Shown here: positions 16,907 to 25,875 of the stretch, in pieces | Layout: every line of letters starts with the position of its first letter | Position numbering within the stretch: the stretch's first letter is position 1 | DNA from: JACVRW01 sp963751835 | GTDB taxonomy: Bacteria; Actinomycetota; Thermoleophilia; Solirubrobacterales; Thermoleophilaceae | Length of the DNA stretch: 64,000 nt | Direction: 5' to 3' | NCBI GenBank assembly: GCA_963751835.1 | Contig: CAVVWD010000023.1 | Span: 1 to 64,000, forward strand | Position numbers and translations under genes: made by a program | The notes under the pieces: model-generated | The model's database searches: none | The model's input: only the letters and a program-made list of their open reading frames with translations | What the model was told of the DNA's origin: nothing

Positions 16907-18205
16907 GTGGATCAAGGAGGCGGCCATGGCGCCCTCGCCCACTGCCGAGGCGACGCGCTTGATCGAGCCGTGGCGCACGTCGCCGGCGACGAACAGCCCC
17001 GGCTGGCTTGATTCCAGGAAGAGCGGGTCACGTTCGAGCGGCCACCACGATCGGTCTGAGCTCTTCAGGAGATCCGGGCCGGTCATGAAGTAGCCCCGAT
17101 CGTCGCGGCGAAGCCAGCCCTCGACGCCGGCGGTCAGCGGCTCCGCCCCGATCAGGACGAACAGGGCGTCGGTCGGGAGGGTCTGCTCGCCCTCGGGCCC
17201 CTCGATCGCCACCCTGTCCAACCAGTCACGTCCATCGCCGCCAACCACCTCAGTACGCGTCCGTACCGCGATCCGGTCATGCCGCTCGATCCTGTCGACC
17301 AGGTAGCGCGACATCACGTGGTCAAGGGAGTCGCCCCGAACCAACATCGTCACGTGCGCGGCGTGGCGGGCGAGGTGAAGCGCCGCCTGTCCGGCCGAGT
17401 TGGCTCCACCCACGACCGCGACCCGGCGGCCCGTATAGCCCACCGCCTCGCCTGTTGGGCTGCCGTAGCGCACGCCTCGGCCGATCAGCCGCTCGATGCC
17501 CGGAATGTCGAGGCGACGGTAGGCGACCCCTGTTGCGATCAGGCCGCTGCGTGCCCGGATCGTCGAGCCGCTCGAGAACTCCACCTCGACGGTTCCATCC
17601 CCCTGCGGGCGGGCGTGGACCACGAGAACCCCGATCAAGAACTCCGCTCCGAGGCGCCGTGCCTGGCGATAGGCGCTGTCGGCCAACTCGACGCCGCTGA
17701 CTCCATCGGTGAAGCCGGGATAGTTCTCGATCCGAGAGCTCGTGCCCGCCTGGCCGCCGGGAGCGTGGAACTCGACGATAAGGGTTCGCTGTCCTTCCGA
17801 AGCGGCGTACACGGCAGCTGTCAGCCCCGCCGGCCCGGCGCCGAGGACCATCAGGTCGTAGTCGTCGTGGCGGGGGCGGGTGGGGAGGCCGGCGCGGCTC
17901 GCCAGCTCGGTTCGCCAGAGGGCGGATGCCAGATATTCGCTCGAGCGGGCCGGATCGAGTCGTCCCGGCGTCGGTTCGGCGTAGTTGTCGGGAGCTTCGA
18001 GCCGGCTGCCGTCGGCGAACAGGGCGATCGGCTGGAGCGCGGTCTCGACCTCCTTATCCGAGAGAAGCTCCGCCAGGGGATCGCGGTCAAGGTCGACCCA
18101 GCGGAGCGGGACCTCATTGCGCTGCAGGAAGTCTCGCGCGGTCTCGGCGGCCGCCTGGCCGCGGCGGCCGAACAGGGTCACCGGGTCTCGCCTGATCGAG
18201 CTCAC
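16865..18205 (-). CDS. Glutaredoxin-like/thioredoxin reductase-like FAD protein lacking CxxC
   Basis: About 446 residues from the GTG at 18205 (longer starts add low-complexity sequence; no strong ribosome site is seen). Residues ~10-75 (VTLFGRRGQAAAETARDFLQRN) look like a glutaredoxin-type fold without its cysteines. The rest is a thioredoxin-reductase fold: FAD motif DLMVLGAGPAGLTAAVYAASEG, GGQAGTSSRIENYPGF, NADP motif VAVVGGANSAGQAAL and C-terminal GLFVAGDVRHGSIKRVASAVGEG. The redox CxxC normally before the NADP motif is absent (GVRYGSPTGEA there), so it cannot be a classical TrxR. A longer paralogue with a receiver domain lies at 58398-60053. Confidence 0.87.
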   Translation of the reverse strand: MSSIRRDPVTLFGRRGQAAAETARDFLQRNEVPLRWVDLDRDPLAELLSDKEVETALQPIALFADGSRLEAPDNYAEPTPGRLDPARSSEYLASALWRTELASRAGLPTRPRHDDYDLMVLGAGPAGLTAAVYAASEGQRTLIVEFHAPGGQAGTSSRIENYPGFTDGVSGVELADSAYRQARRLGAEFLIGVLVVHARPQGDGTVEVEFSSGSTIRARSGLIATGVAYRRLDIPGIERLIGRGVRYGSPTGEAVGYTGRRVAVVGGANSAGQAALHLARHAAHVTMLVRGDSLDHVMSRYLVDRIERHDRIAVRTRTEVVGGDGRDWLDRVAIEGPEGEQTLPTDALFVLIGAEPLTAGVEGWLRRDDRGYFMTGPDLLKSSDRSWWPLERDPLFLESSQPGLFVAGDVRHGSIKRVASAVGEGAMAASLIHSYLAALDGDTGPI

Positions 18206-18326
18206 AGAGCACTGATAGTTGCACCGTGCCAGCGCCCAGGCAGGGTGCCCCCGGCCTCGTCGCATCCCCCTGGAGCCCGTGGCGGCGACCGGAGCCGGGG
18301 ACTGAGGAGAGCGGACGGGTGCGGCG

Positions 18327-19436
18327 TCAGGTGAACCAGCGCGGCTGCGCGTCGCGTACGGCAGCGATGGCGGCCCGTACGCGGTCGTCGGCCGCTGCTC
18401 GAGCGGCGACCACGGTGGCGTCGTCGTGCCATGGGTCGGCAATCCCTGCGCTCTCTCCGGCGAGCCCCTCGAGGACGCCGAGAAGGCAGAACGGGTTGTA
18501 GATGGGGCTGTAGCCCCCTTCGGTGCTGACCACGAGTCGTCCACCGCTGAACTCGTCAGCCAGGTGCGCGACACGCTCCGCGAGCGTCCGGAACCCCGCC
18601 GCCGAGACCATCATCCGGCCGGTTGGGTCGAAGACCGAGGCGTCCTGGCCGGCCGCGACCATGATCAGTTCGGGCCGGAAGCCGCGCACGATCGGCTCGA
18701 CGATCTCGTCGAAGGCGAGTCGGTAGCCGGCGTCGGTGGTCGCGGGCGGCAGCGGCACGTTGACCGTGGTTCCCTCCGCGCCGGATCCTCCGGTCGCGCG
18801 GAGCGCTCCGGCGTGGGCGGGGTACCAGTCCTGCTGGTGCAGGGAGATCGCGAGGACCTCGTCGCGGTCCCAGAAGATGCGCTCGGCGCCGTTTGCGACG
18901 TGCACGTCCCAGTCGATGATCGCCACGCGCTCGACGCCACGGCCCCTGGCATGCTCCACGCCGCACGCCAGATTGTTCAAGTAGGTCGAGGCGATGGCCC
19001 GATCGGGCTCGGCATGGTGTCCGGCGGGACGAGCGTGCACGAGCGCCCTCTGGATGCGGCCGTCGAGGACCGCGTCGACGGCGGCCAGCACGCCGCCCAC
19101 GGTCAGCCGTGCCGCCTCCCAGGTGGCGGGAGTCACCGGTGCGTACTCACCATCCCACGGGCCGCCCGCGCTGGCTGCGCGCAGACGGTCGAGGTACTCC
19201 GCCGTATGAACCGCAAGCAGCGCCTCGTAGGGCGCCGGAACGGGCTCGATGCGGGTGAGCACGCTGCCCAGGGCGCTGCGCTCGACGAGATCGTGCGCCT
19301 GGGCGGTGAGCGCAGCCTGGGCCACGTTCACGCTGCCCAGCGTGAAGCCGCGGCCCTCGACCTCCACCGCCGCAGGCGGCGGATCGTGGGCGAGGACACG
19401 CGGCGAGTACACGTAACCCAGCACGACGCCCGCCAT
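18327..19436 (-). CDS. Histone deacetylase-family (class II-like) deacetylase
   Basis: A 369-residue Zn-dependent deacetylase from the ATG at 19436. Key motifs are ALVHARPAGHHAEPD (two active-site His), IIDWDVHVANGAERIFW (Asp and His zinc ligands), ISLHQQDWYP and VAAGQDASVFDPTGRM. Bacterial members act on acetylated polyamines, acetoin-related or other small amides and possibly proteins. Agmatinase- and DDAH-type genes occur elsewhere in the window, so a polyamine link is possible but only inferred. It is followed on the same strand by the flavoprotein gene, with a 121-nt gap. Confidence 0.9.
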   Translation of the reverse strand: MAGVVLGYVYSPRVLAHDPPPAAVEVEGRGFTLGSVNVAQAALTAQAHDLVERSALGSVLTRIEPVPAPYEALLAVHTAEYLDRLRAASAGGPWDGEYAPVTPATWEAARLTVGGVLAAVDAVLDGRIQRALVHARPAGHHAEPDRAIASTYLNNLACGVEHARGRGVERVAIIDWDVHVANGAERIFWDRDEVLAISLHQQDWYPAHAGALRATGGSGAEGTTVNVPLPPATTDAGYRLAFDEIVEPIVRGFRPELIMVAAGQDASVFDPTGRMMVSAAGFRTLAERVAHLADEFSGGRLVVSTEGGYSPIYNPFCLLGVLEGLAGESAGIADPWHDDATVVAARAAADDRVRAAIAAVRDAQPRWFT

Positions 19437-19488
19437 CTTGACGACCCACGCATGATGGCCGCTCAAATCGGGTTGCTGTGTGCGGCCA

Positions 19489-20722
19489 TCAGCACGAGAC
19501 CCCCGTGCACTGCGGCGACAGGCCGTTGCCGCTGGCGCGGTTTCCGCCGCCGTCGACGGTGCCGGCCACTGCGTCGATTCCACGGCGACGGTTGCGGTTG
19601 GCCGTGTTCAGCTCCAGCCGGTTTCCGGCGGTCCGCACCCGGATGCCGTCGGATGCGTTTCGGCTGGCCAGGTTCTCCGAGAGCGTGTTCGAGGTCGAGG
19701 GGCCGGTGACAAGAATCCCGGCCAGGCCGCCCCGGGAGATCGAGTTGTGGGCGATCCTGTTCCCGTCGGAGCCGTCCTCGCCGAAGAACTCGTCGAGCAG
19801 GATCCCGACCCCCTCCGCGTCCATGACGCGGTTGCGGACGACGGTGTTGTCGTTGGAGTCGAGCACCGCGATCCCGTCGCCCCCGCCTCGGATGCGGTTG
19901 CGCGCAACGGTCGTGGACGTCGTGCCGTTCTCCATCGCGATTCCGCTTGCCCGGTTGCCACGCAAGCGGTTGCCCACGACGACGCCGCCGGTGACCTGGA
20001 GCATCGCGATACCCGCGGTGTCCGGCTTCTCATGGTCACCGGCGACGTTGCGGGCGATACGCACCGAAGGTGCGCTGGCGACGAAGATGCCGCTGTTCCC
20101 GTTCCCAACGGTCCGGTTGCTCAGCACCCGCGCCCGTGGCGAGTCCACCACCACCATGCCGTTCCACGCGTTCGCGCTCGTGTCGTTGCCCGTGAGCTCG
20201 ACGCGCTTGGACGCCAGCACGACGATCCCGTCGGCCTGGAAGGCGTCCACGTCATTGGAGACTCGGTTGTCGCGGAGGTCGACGTCGTCGGAGCCTTTGA
20301 CGAAGATCCCGGCGGAGACGTCCTCTCCTTCGACACCGCCGGCGCCGATCGCAGTGATGGTCAGGTCGGCGACCTTGGCACCGCCCGCGTCCCGTAGCGC
20401 GACGCCGTTCACCCGGAACTCCCGGACGGTTCCTCGCCGGACCGTGACCCCTCGTCGTCCATCCACGGCGATCCCCTCGCTGCCGGGCGCGTTTGTCCCG
20501 TCGACGAGGTGGCCGCCGAGATCGAGCGTGACGCCGTCGGCGCCAATGGTCAGCGCGGTCCCCGGGCAATCGACGAGGTCGTTGGCAAGCGTCGTATCGC
20601 TCGTGATCACCTGCCCGCACTGGACCGCCGCTGCCGGCGGGCCGGCGGCGAAGGCGGGGCTAGCCGCCCATGCAGCGGCGACGACTTGCGAGTACAACGG
20701 CCATGCGTGCGGCTCTGGTCAT
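19489..20722 (-). CDS. Secreted parallel beta-helix (NosD-like) repeat protein, frameshift in signal peptide
   Basis: From residue ~60 on, the protein is a chain of ~22-residue beta-helix repeats with Asn ladders (NRVSND, NDTSANAWNGM, NRLRGNRASGIAM, NRIRGGGDGIAV, NSISRGGLAGILV), ending in a Cys-containing QCTGVSC tail. Such right-handed helices bind or modify polysaccharides. The open frame begins only at a TTG (20697). However, an ATG at 20722 with a perfect GGAGGAG site opens MTRAARMAVVLA in another frame, and removing one A near 20689 joins it to VVAAAWAASPAFA, giving an ideal signal peptide. I therefore extend the gene to 20722 with an indel. It is divergent from the BTAD regulator. Confidence 0.78.
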
Positions 20723-20803
20723 TGCTCCTCCGTTCGACATGTGCGTCGCATGGTCCGCGGAGCCGCTACCGATCGGCTTCCGAACGGCTACCGTGCGGCC
20801 CAG

Positions 20804-22432
20804 GTGACGGAGTTCGGCATCCTCGGCCCGCTCGAGGCGCGCCGCGACGGTGAGGAGCTGGGGCTCGGCGGCCGCAACCAGCGCGCCGTGCTGGCCCTGC
20901 TCCTACTGCAGGCCAATCAGGTCGTTTCGATCGAGCGGCTGGCGGAGGAGCTCTACGCCGGCGCCACACCGGCGACCGCGGTGACGCAGGTTCACCGCCA
21001 GGTATCCGAACTGCGCAGGCTTCTCGATCCCCCGGAAGGCGGATCCGAGCCTGGCAACTCGGTGATCGAGACGCGGGCGCCGGGCTACCTCATCCGCGTC
21101 CCAGCCGGCGGACTTGACCTGTACCGCTTCGAGAGCCTCACCGAGCAGGCGGCCGTCGCGCTGGACGACGACGATCCGCAGACCGCGCTGGCGGCGTTGA
21201 GTGAGGGCCTCGGACTGTGGCGCGGCCCGCCGCTGGCCGACCTCGCATACGAGCCGTTCGCCCAGGCACCGATCGCACGCCTCGAGGAGCTGCGACTCGC
21301 GGCACTCGAGCGCCGCTTCGGAGCCGAGCTCGCCCTCGGCCGCCATTCCGAGCTCGTCGCCGAGCTCCGGGATCTGGCGGCCGAGCATCCCCTGCGCGAA
21401 CGGTTTCGCGAGCTGCTCATGGTGGCTCTCTACCGTTCCGGCCGGCAGGTGGAGGCGCTCGAGGTGTTCCGCACCACCCGGAGGGAGCTCGTACAGGCGT
21501 TCGGCGTCGAGCCGGGCCCCGATCTGCAGCGCGTCGAACAGGCCATCCTGCGCCATGATCCGGAGCTGGCGCCGCCGGCCGGCACCACACCCGGCCGGGG
21601 GGAGCGCGCCGGCACCGTGCTTCTGGCCGGTCGCGATCCCTCCCGAGTCGATGCTCTTGTGGCGGTGGCCGAGCCGCTGGCGCGTCAGCCGGCCCGGGAG
21701 CTCATCGTCGCGCTCATGGTCGAAGACGAGCCCCGTCTCGCCGAGGCGTCAGCCGCGCTCTCTGTCGTCCGCGAGGCACTCGGCTCGCGGGTGCGCACGG
21801 CCGCCTTCGTCGCCTCGCGTCGGAGTAACGACGTTCTGCACCTCGCCCGGTCCCAGGACGCCGACCTGGTGCTGCTCGAGGCGACGGCTGACTTCGCGGA
21901 CGTCGCCGGGCCCGGCGAGGAGCTGTCCGCAGTGCTCGAGCGCAGCCCGGCAGATGTGGCGGTCGCCTTCACGCCGACGTCCGGCGTACCCACCGGTGGC
22001 GGTGTGCTGGTGCCCTTCGGCGGCGGCGAGCACGACTGGGCGGCGGTCGAGCTCGGCGCCTGGCTGGCGGCGGCGACCGGCGAGCAGCTACGCCTGGCGG
22101 GGCCGCGGACCCATCCGCGGCACGCTGGACGTGACGCAAGCCGGCTGCTCGCCGATGCCTCCTTGGCCGTGCAGCGGATGGTCGGCGTGGCCGCCGAGCC
22201 GGCGCTGGTGGAGCCGACCAAGAATGGGCTCCTCGAGGCGACCGCCGGCGCGAGTGCCGTGGTCGTGGGCCTCTCGCCGCGCTGGCGGCCCGAGGGCCTG
22301 GGCGACGCTCGCCGTGCGCTGGTTGCCGACCCGCGCTGCCCGGTGCTGGTCGTGCACCGCGGGCCACGGCCGAGCGGCATCGCGCCGCGGGAGACCGCGA
22401 CGCGATTCACCTGGTCGATCGCCGGCGGCTAA
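20804..22432 (+). CDS. BTAD/SARP-type transcriptional regulator fused to USP-like domains
   Basis: About 542 residues from the GTG at 20804 (VTEFGILGPLEARRDG); an in-frame ATG at 20750 would add 18 residues. Residues ~1-95 are an OmpR-type winged helix (RNQRAVLALLLLQANQVVSIERLAEEL, VTQVHRQVSELRRLL, RAPGYLI). Residues ~100-250 are a bacterial transcriptional activation domain (LYRFESLTEQA to VFRTTRRELVQAFGVEPGPDLQRVEQ). The remaining 290 residues look like tandem universal-stress-type nucleotide-binding folds (GTVLLAGRDPSRVDALVAVAEPLA; ADLVLLEAT; GGVLVPFGGGEHDWAAVELGAWLA; CPVLVVHRG). This suggests an activator sensing a nucleotide or stress signal. It is divergent from the beta-helix gene and tail-to-tail with the kinase fusion. 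Confidence 0.85.
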   Translation: MTEFGILGPLEARRDGEELGLGGRNQRAVLALLLLQANQVVSIERLAEELYAGATPATAVTQVHRQVSELRRLLDPPEGGSEPGNSVIETRAPGYLIRVPAGGLDLYRFESLTEQAAVALDDDDPQTALAALSEGLGLWRGPPLADLAYEPFAQAPIARLEELRLAALERRFGAELALGRHSELVAELRDLAAEHPLRERFRELLMVALYRSGRQVEALEVFRTTRRELVQAFGVEPGPDLQRVEQAILRHDPELAPPAGTTPGRGERAGTVLLAGRDPSRVDALVAVAEPLARQPARELIVALMVEDEPRLAEASAALSVVREALGSRVRTAAFVASRRSNDVLHLARSQDADLVLLEATADFADVAGPGEELSAVLERSPADVAVAFTPTSGVPTGGGVLVPFGGGEHDWAAVELGAWLAAATGEQLRLAGPRTHPRHAGRDASRLLADASLAVQRMVGVAAEPALVEPTKNGLLEATAGASAVVVGLSPRWRPEGLGDARRALVADPRCPVLVVHRGPRPSGIAPRETATRFTWSIAGG

Positions 22433-25400
22433 CCGCTCCGGCGGACGCAGAGGGCTCCGAGGTCCACGACGTGGTACGCGCCCTGGATGAGCCTGCAGCC
22501 GAGCCGTTCGGAGAAGTACTCCGGCGCAGTGAAGGAACTGAAGGCCGCATAGGGGGCGGCGCCGCGCAGAAGCTCGTCCTCGAGCCGGCGATAGGCGGCG
22601 AGGCGACGTTCGCCGGCGAGGGCACGGGCTCGCTCGAGGCGGGCTCGAAACGCCGGGTCGTCCCAGGTCACCGGGCCAAGCCCGGAGCCGAAAGCCGCCG
22701 TTTCGCCCACGGTGGCCTCGAGGAAGGGCGCCGGGTCGAGCTCCGGGGTGGCGCGCGTGACCAGCATGAGGTCCGCGCGGCGCGCCTTGGGATCGGGGCC
22801 TTGCAGACAACCGAGCGATGGCACGATCTCGACGTCGATGTCGAGCGGCCGCAGGTTGGCCCGCACTATCTCGGCGATTCGCTGGTTCGCCGGCTCGCCG
22901 CAGAAGTAGAGCCTCGCCGCCCCACCGGCCCGGCCGCGCGCGAGACGCCGCGCGCGGGCCAGATCGGGCCGAGACAGCGGGTACACCTCGCGCGACCCCG
23001 CGCCCGCAATGGCGGACGGAACGTAGCGGTCGGTCGGTTCCTCGGCCCACACCGCCGCCAGGGCCTTCCGATCGAGCGCGTAGTTGACGGCACGCCGTAG
23101 CCGCGGGTCCCGGAAGAGGGGGCGTCGCGTGTTGAAAGCGATCATGTCCACCCCCGGAGCGGCAGCTACGTGATAGCGGCTCCCGCCACGACGATCGAGT
23201 GGGCCGCCCGGAGCGAGTGGGCCGCGCAGGTCGAAGTCCCACGGCAGCACGTCGGCTCGGCCGGCGTCGGCGAGCGCCACGGCTTTCGCTGTCGGCACAC
23301 CGGTGAGGTAGACGATCCGCGCAGGGCGCCGGGGTCGCGCGCCGCGGTAGTTCGGATTGCGGTCGAGCACCGTCCGCCCCGTGCTCTGGGCTCGGACGTA
23401 GTACGGCCCGGCCGATGGAATCGGGCCACGCACGCGGCCGGGCGCAGGCGTCCCGCTGGGAACGGCGCAGAACAGTGGCATGGCCAGGCGGGACGGCAGG
23501 TCCCCGGCCGGCCGCTCGAGAGTGATCGCCAGCCTGTCGCCGCGGACGGCCAGGCCGCGTACGTGACGCGTGCGTCCGGCGTTGAATGCTCGCGCGCCGA
23601 CGATGTCCCCGGCGAAGTGCAGGCCGGGTGCGTCGGGTCCGAGCTCTGGAGAGAGCGAGCGCTCGATGGTGTGGCGGAAGCTCGTCGCGTCGAGCCTGTC
23701 GCCGGACGGGGGTGAGAAGCGCATGCCGCGGCGAATCCGGAACGTGTAGGTGCGCCGATCGTCGGAGAGAACCGGCATCGCCGCCGCCGCCTCCGGCCGC
23801 AGCCGCTGACCGGCCGGTCCCTCGGCGTCCGGATAGTTGACGAGCTTGGCGCAGGTGGAGTAGAGGAGTTGGCTCGCGGCGGGGCTGGGAACGAGGGCCG
23901 GGTCGAGGGTGATCGCGTCGTCGCGCAGCGCAACGCGGATCTCCGGCCCCTGGCTGGCGCGCGGGAGCGCCGGGGGGGCCCGTTCGGCGGCGACCCAGAG
24001 AGTGCCTTCGTGGTGGCGGACGAGCTCCGGCGTGCCGGTGAGCGGGACGCTGGCTCGCGCCCCGGAGCGCATCTCGAGGCGGGTTAGCGAGCGGCCTCGC
24101 TCGTTGGCGAACCAGAGCGCGCCCGGGCCGGCGGTCAGGCTCTCGGGATCCTCGCCCGCCGGCGCTGTCTGTTCGACGCTGGCGTCGTCCTGGCTGAGCC
24201 GGAAAACCACGTCGTCCGGGGTGACGGCCGCCCAGACTGAGCCGCCGGCGACAGTCATCGCCGAGATCCAACCGTGGAGTTTCGCGCGCGCGACGATCCG
24301 GTTGCTCGCCGGATCGATCTTCTCGACAACTCCGTTCTCGCTGCTGGCGGCCCAAAGATCGCCGTCGGCGAACGTCAGCAGCGTGGCCGTGAGCGGTACA
24401 GCGAACCTGCGCTGCACGCGGCCCGTGCGTGCATCGACCCGCACCACCTCCGCTCCGCGTGCCACCCACACCGATCGCGCGCCGGCCGCGATTCCGGTCG
24501 GATCCGACACCCGGAACCCGTGCGTGGCGATCGTCCACTGGGCGGAGATCCTCCTCGTCCTGGTGGCGATGCGGACCAAGCCCTCGCCGCCCTTCTCGGT
24601 CACGAACAGCGATCCGCGAGCAAGCGCGATGCCGCCGGGAGGGAATGGCAGCGAGGTGCTCCCGACCACCTTGCGCCTCGCGATGTCGATCTGCGCGATC
24701 CGCTGCGCGCCGGAGAGCAGCGCCCAGGCCGAGCCGTTTCCGAAGACGACGTCTGCTGGACGCTCCGCGAGGGGAATGCGCGCGGCGACCCGGCGCGTAC
24801 CCGCATCGACCAACGCAACGCCCGGCCCACCCACCGCGAGCCGCCGGACCTCCGGCGCCGGCCGGTCTTCCTCGCCACCCGCGATAGCGACCACCCCGGC
24901 CGCGACCGCGAGTGCACCGAGGGCCACCGCGGCGGCGAGGCCGGCCCGCCGACGGCGCCGCGGCCCGCCCTCACCGGCGAGCGCCGCGCGCGCCGCCGTG
25001 ATCAGGCTCGCGCAGTCGCGAAACCGATCCGAGGGCGCCTTCTCGGTCGCAGTCCGGACGACGCTGTCGAGGCCCTCGGGGAGCTCGGGGCGCAGGTCGG
25101 TCAACCGGGGAGGTCGCTCGTGCAGGTGCGCATAGACGACCGCGAGCTCGCTCTCGCGATCGAACGGCGGGGCACCCGCGAGGCACTCGTGCAGAACGCA
25201 GCCGAGGGAGTAGACGTCCGCGCGTCCATCGATCTCCTCGCCCTTGATCTGCTCCGGGGAGACGTAGGCGAGCGTCCCGACGAAGGCGTGGTCGCCGGTC
25301 AGGCTGCTCACCGAGGAGGCGTGCTTGGCGAGCCCGAAGTCACCGAGGTACGCGTGTTCCGCCTCGCCGACGCCTTCCACCAGGATGTTCGCCGGCTTGA

Positions 25401-25812
25401 CGTCACGGTGGACGAGCCCGTTCTTGTGCGCCTCGTCGAGCGCATCCGCCACCTGCGCGAGCAGGTCGATCGCGCGAGCGGGCTCCAGCGGACCCTCACG
25501 CGACAGCAGCTCGCGCAGATCGCAGCCATCGATGTGACGCATCGCGAGGTAGACCGCGTCGTCGCTCTCGCCGAAGTCGAGGATCGGCACGACGTGCGGA
25601 TGGCGGAGGGTCGCCGCGATCGTCGACTCGCTGAGCAGGCGCCGCCGGAACCGCTCGTCCTGCGCGAGATCGGCATCGAGCACCTTCAAGGCCACGCGCT
25701 CAGGGGCACCCTCACGCTCAGCCAGGTAGACCGCGCCGGTGGCGCCCTCTCCCAGCAACGAGATCAGCTGATAGCCCCCCACGCGCGAGCCCACCGGGGG
25801 TTGACCTCTCAT
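22429..25812 (-). CDS. Ser/Thr protein kinase fused to beta-propeller and oligopeptide-type solute-binding domain
   Basis: A 1127-residue membrane protein. Residues ~12-275 are a complete Hanks-type kinase: glycine loop GEGATG (21-26), Lys43, HRDVKPAN (135-142), DFG (158-160), SPE (185-187). After a basic stretch there is one membrane helix (about 290-312). Residues ~320-625 have repeated SVWVA/ALWFA-type blades of a YVTN/NHL-like beta-propeller. From ~640 to the end is an SBP_bac_5 fold (ITLDPALVPSPAASQLLYSTCAKLV; YTFRIRRGMRFSPPSG; DRKALAAVWAE) normally found in peptide-binding lipoproteins of ABC importers. The natural reading is an external ligand sensor wired to a cytoplasmic kinase. No permease genes lie nearby. 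Confidence 0.93.
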   Translation of the reverse strand: MRGQPPVGSRVGGYQLISLLGEGATGAVYLAEREGAPERVALKVLDADLAQDERFRRRLLSESTIAATLRHPHVVPILDFGESDDAVYLAMRHIDGCDLRELLSREGPLEPARAIDLLAQVADALDEAHKNGLVHRDVKPANILVEGVGEAEHAYLGDFGLAKHASSVSSLTGDHAFVGTLAYVSPEQIKGEEIDGRADVYSLGCVLHECLAGAPPFDRESELAVVYAHLHERPPRLTDLRPELPEGLDSVVRTATEKAPSDRFRDCASLITAARAALAGEGGPRRRRRAGLAAAVALGALAVAAGVVAIAGGEEDRPAPEVRRLAVGGPGVALVDAGTRRVAARIPLAERPADVVFGNGSAWALLSGAQRIAQIDIARRKVVGSTSLPFPPGGIALARGSLFVTEKGGEGLVRIATRTRRISAQWTIATHGFRVSDPTGIAAGARSVWVARGAEVVRVDARTGRVQRRFAVPLTATLLTFADGDLWAASSENGVVEKIDPASNRIVARAKLHGWISAMTVAGGSVWAAVTPDDVVFRLSQDDASVEQTAPAGEDPESLTAGPGALWFANERGRSLTRLEMRSGARASVPLTGTPELVRHHEGTLWVAAERAPPALPRASQGPEIRVALRDDAITLDPALVPSPAASQLLYSTCAKLVNYPDAEGPAGQRLRPEAAAAMPVLSDDRRTYTFRIRRGMRFSPPSGDRLDATSFRHTIERSLSPELGPDAPGLHFAGDIVGARAFNAGRTRHVRGLAVRGDRLAITLERPAGDLPSRLAMPLFCAVPSGTPAPGRVRGPIPSAGPYYVRAQSTGRTVLDRNPNYRGARPRRPARIVYLTGVPTAKAVALADAGRADVLPWDFDLRGPLAPGGPLDRRGGSRYHVAAAPGVDMIAFNTRRPLFRDPRLRRAVNYALDRKALAAVWAEEPTDRYVPSAIAGAGSREVYPLSRPDLARARRLARGRAGGAARLYFCGEPANQRIAEIVRANLRPLDIDVEIVPSLGCLQGPDPKARRADLMLVTRATPELDPAPFLEATVGETAAFGSGLGPVTWDDPAFRARLERARALAGERRLAAYRRLEDELLRGAAPYAAFSSFTAPEYFSERLGCRLIQGAYHVVDLGALCVRRSG

Positions 25813-25875
25813 TACGGGCGACCCTACCTTCGGTCCACACCCTCCGCCAGCGAGTGCGGCCCGAAGTCGTCCGGC

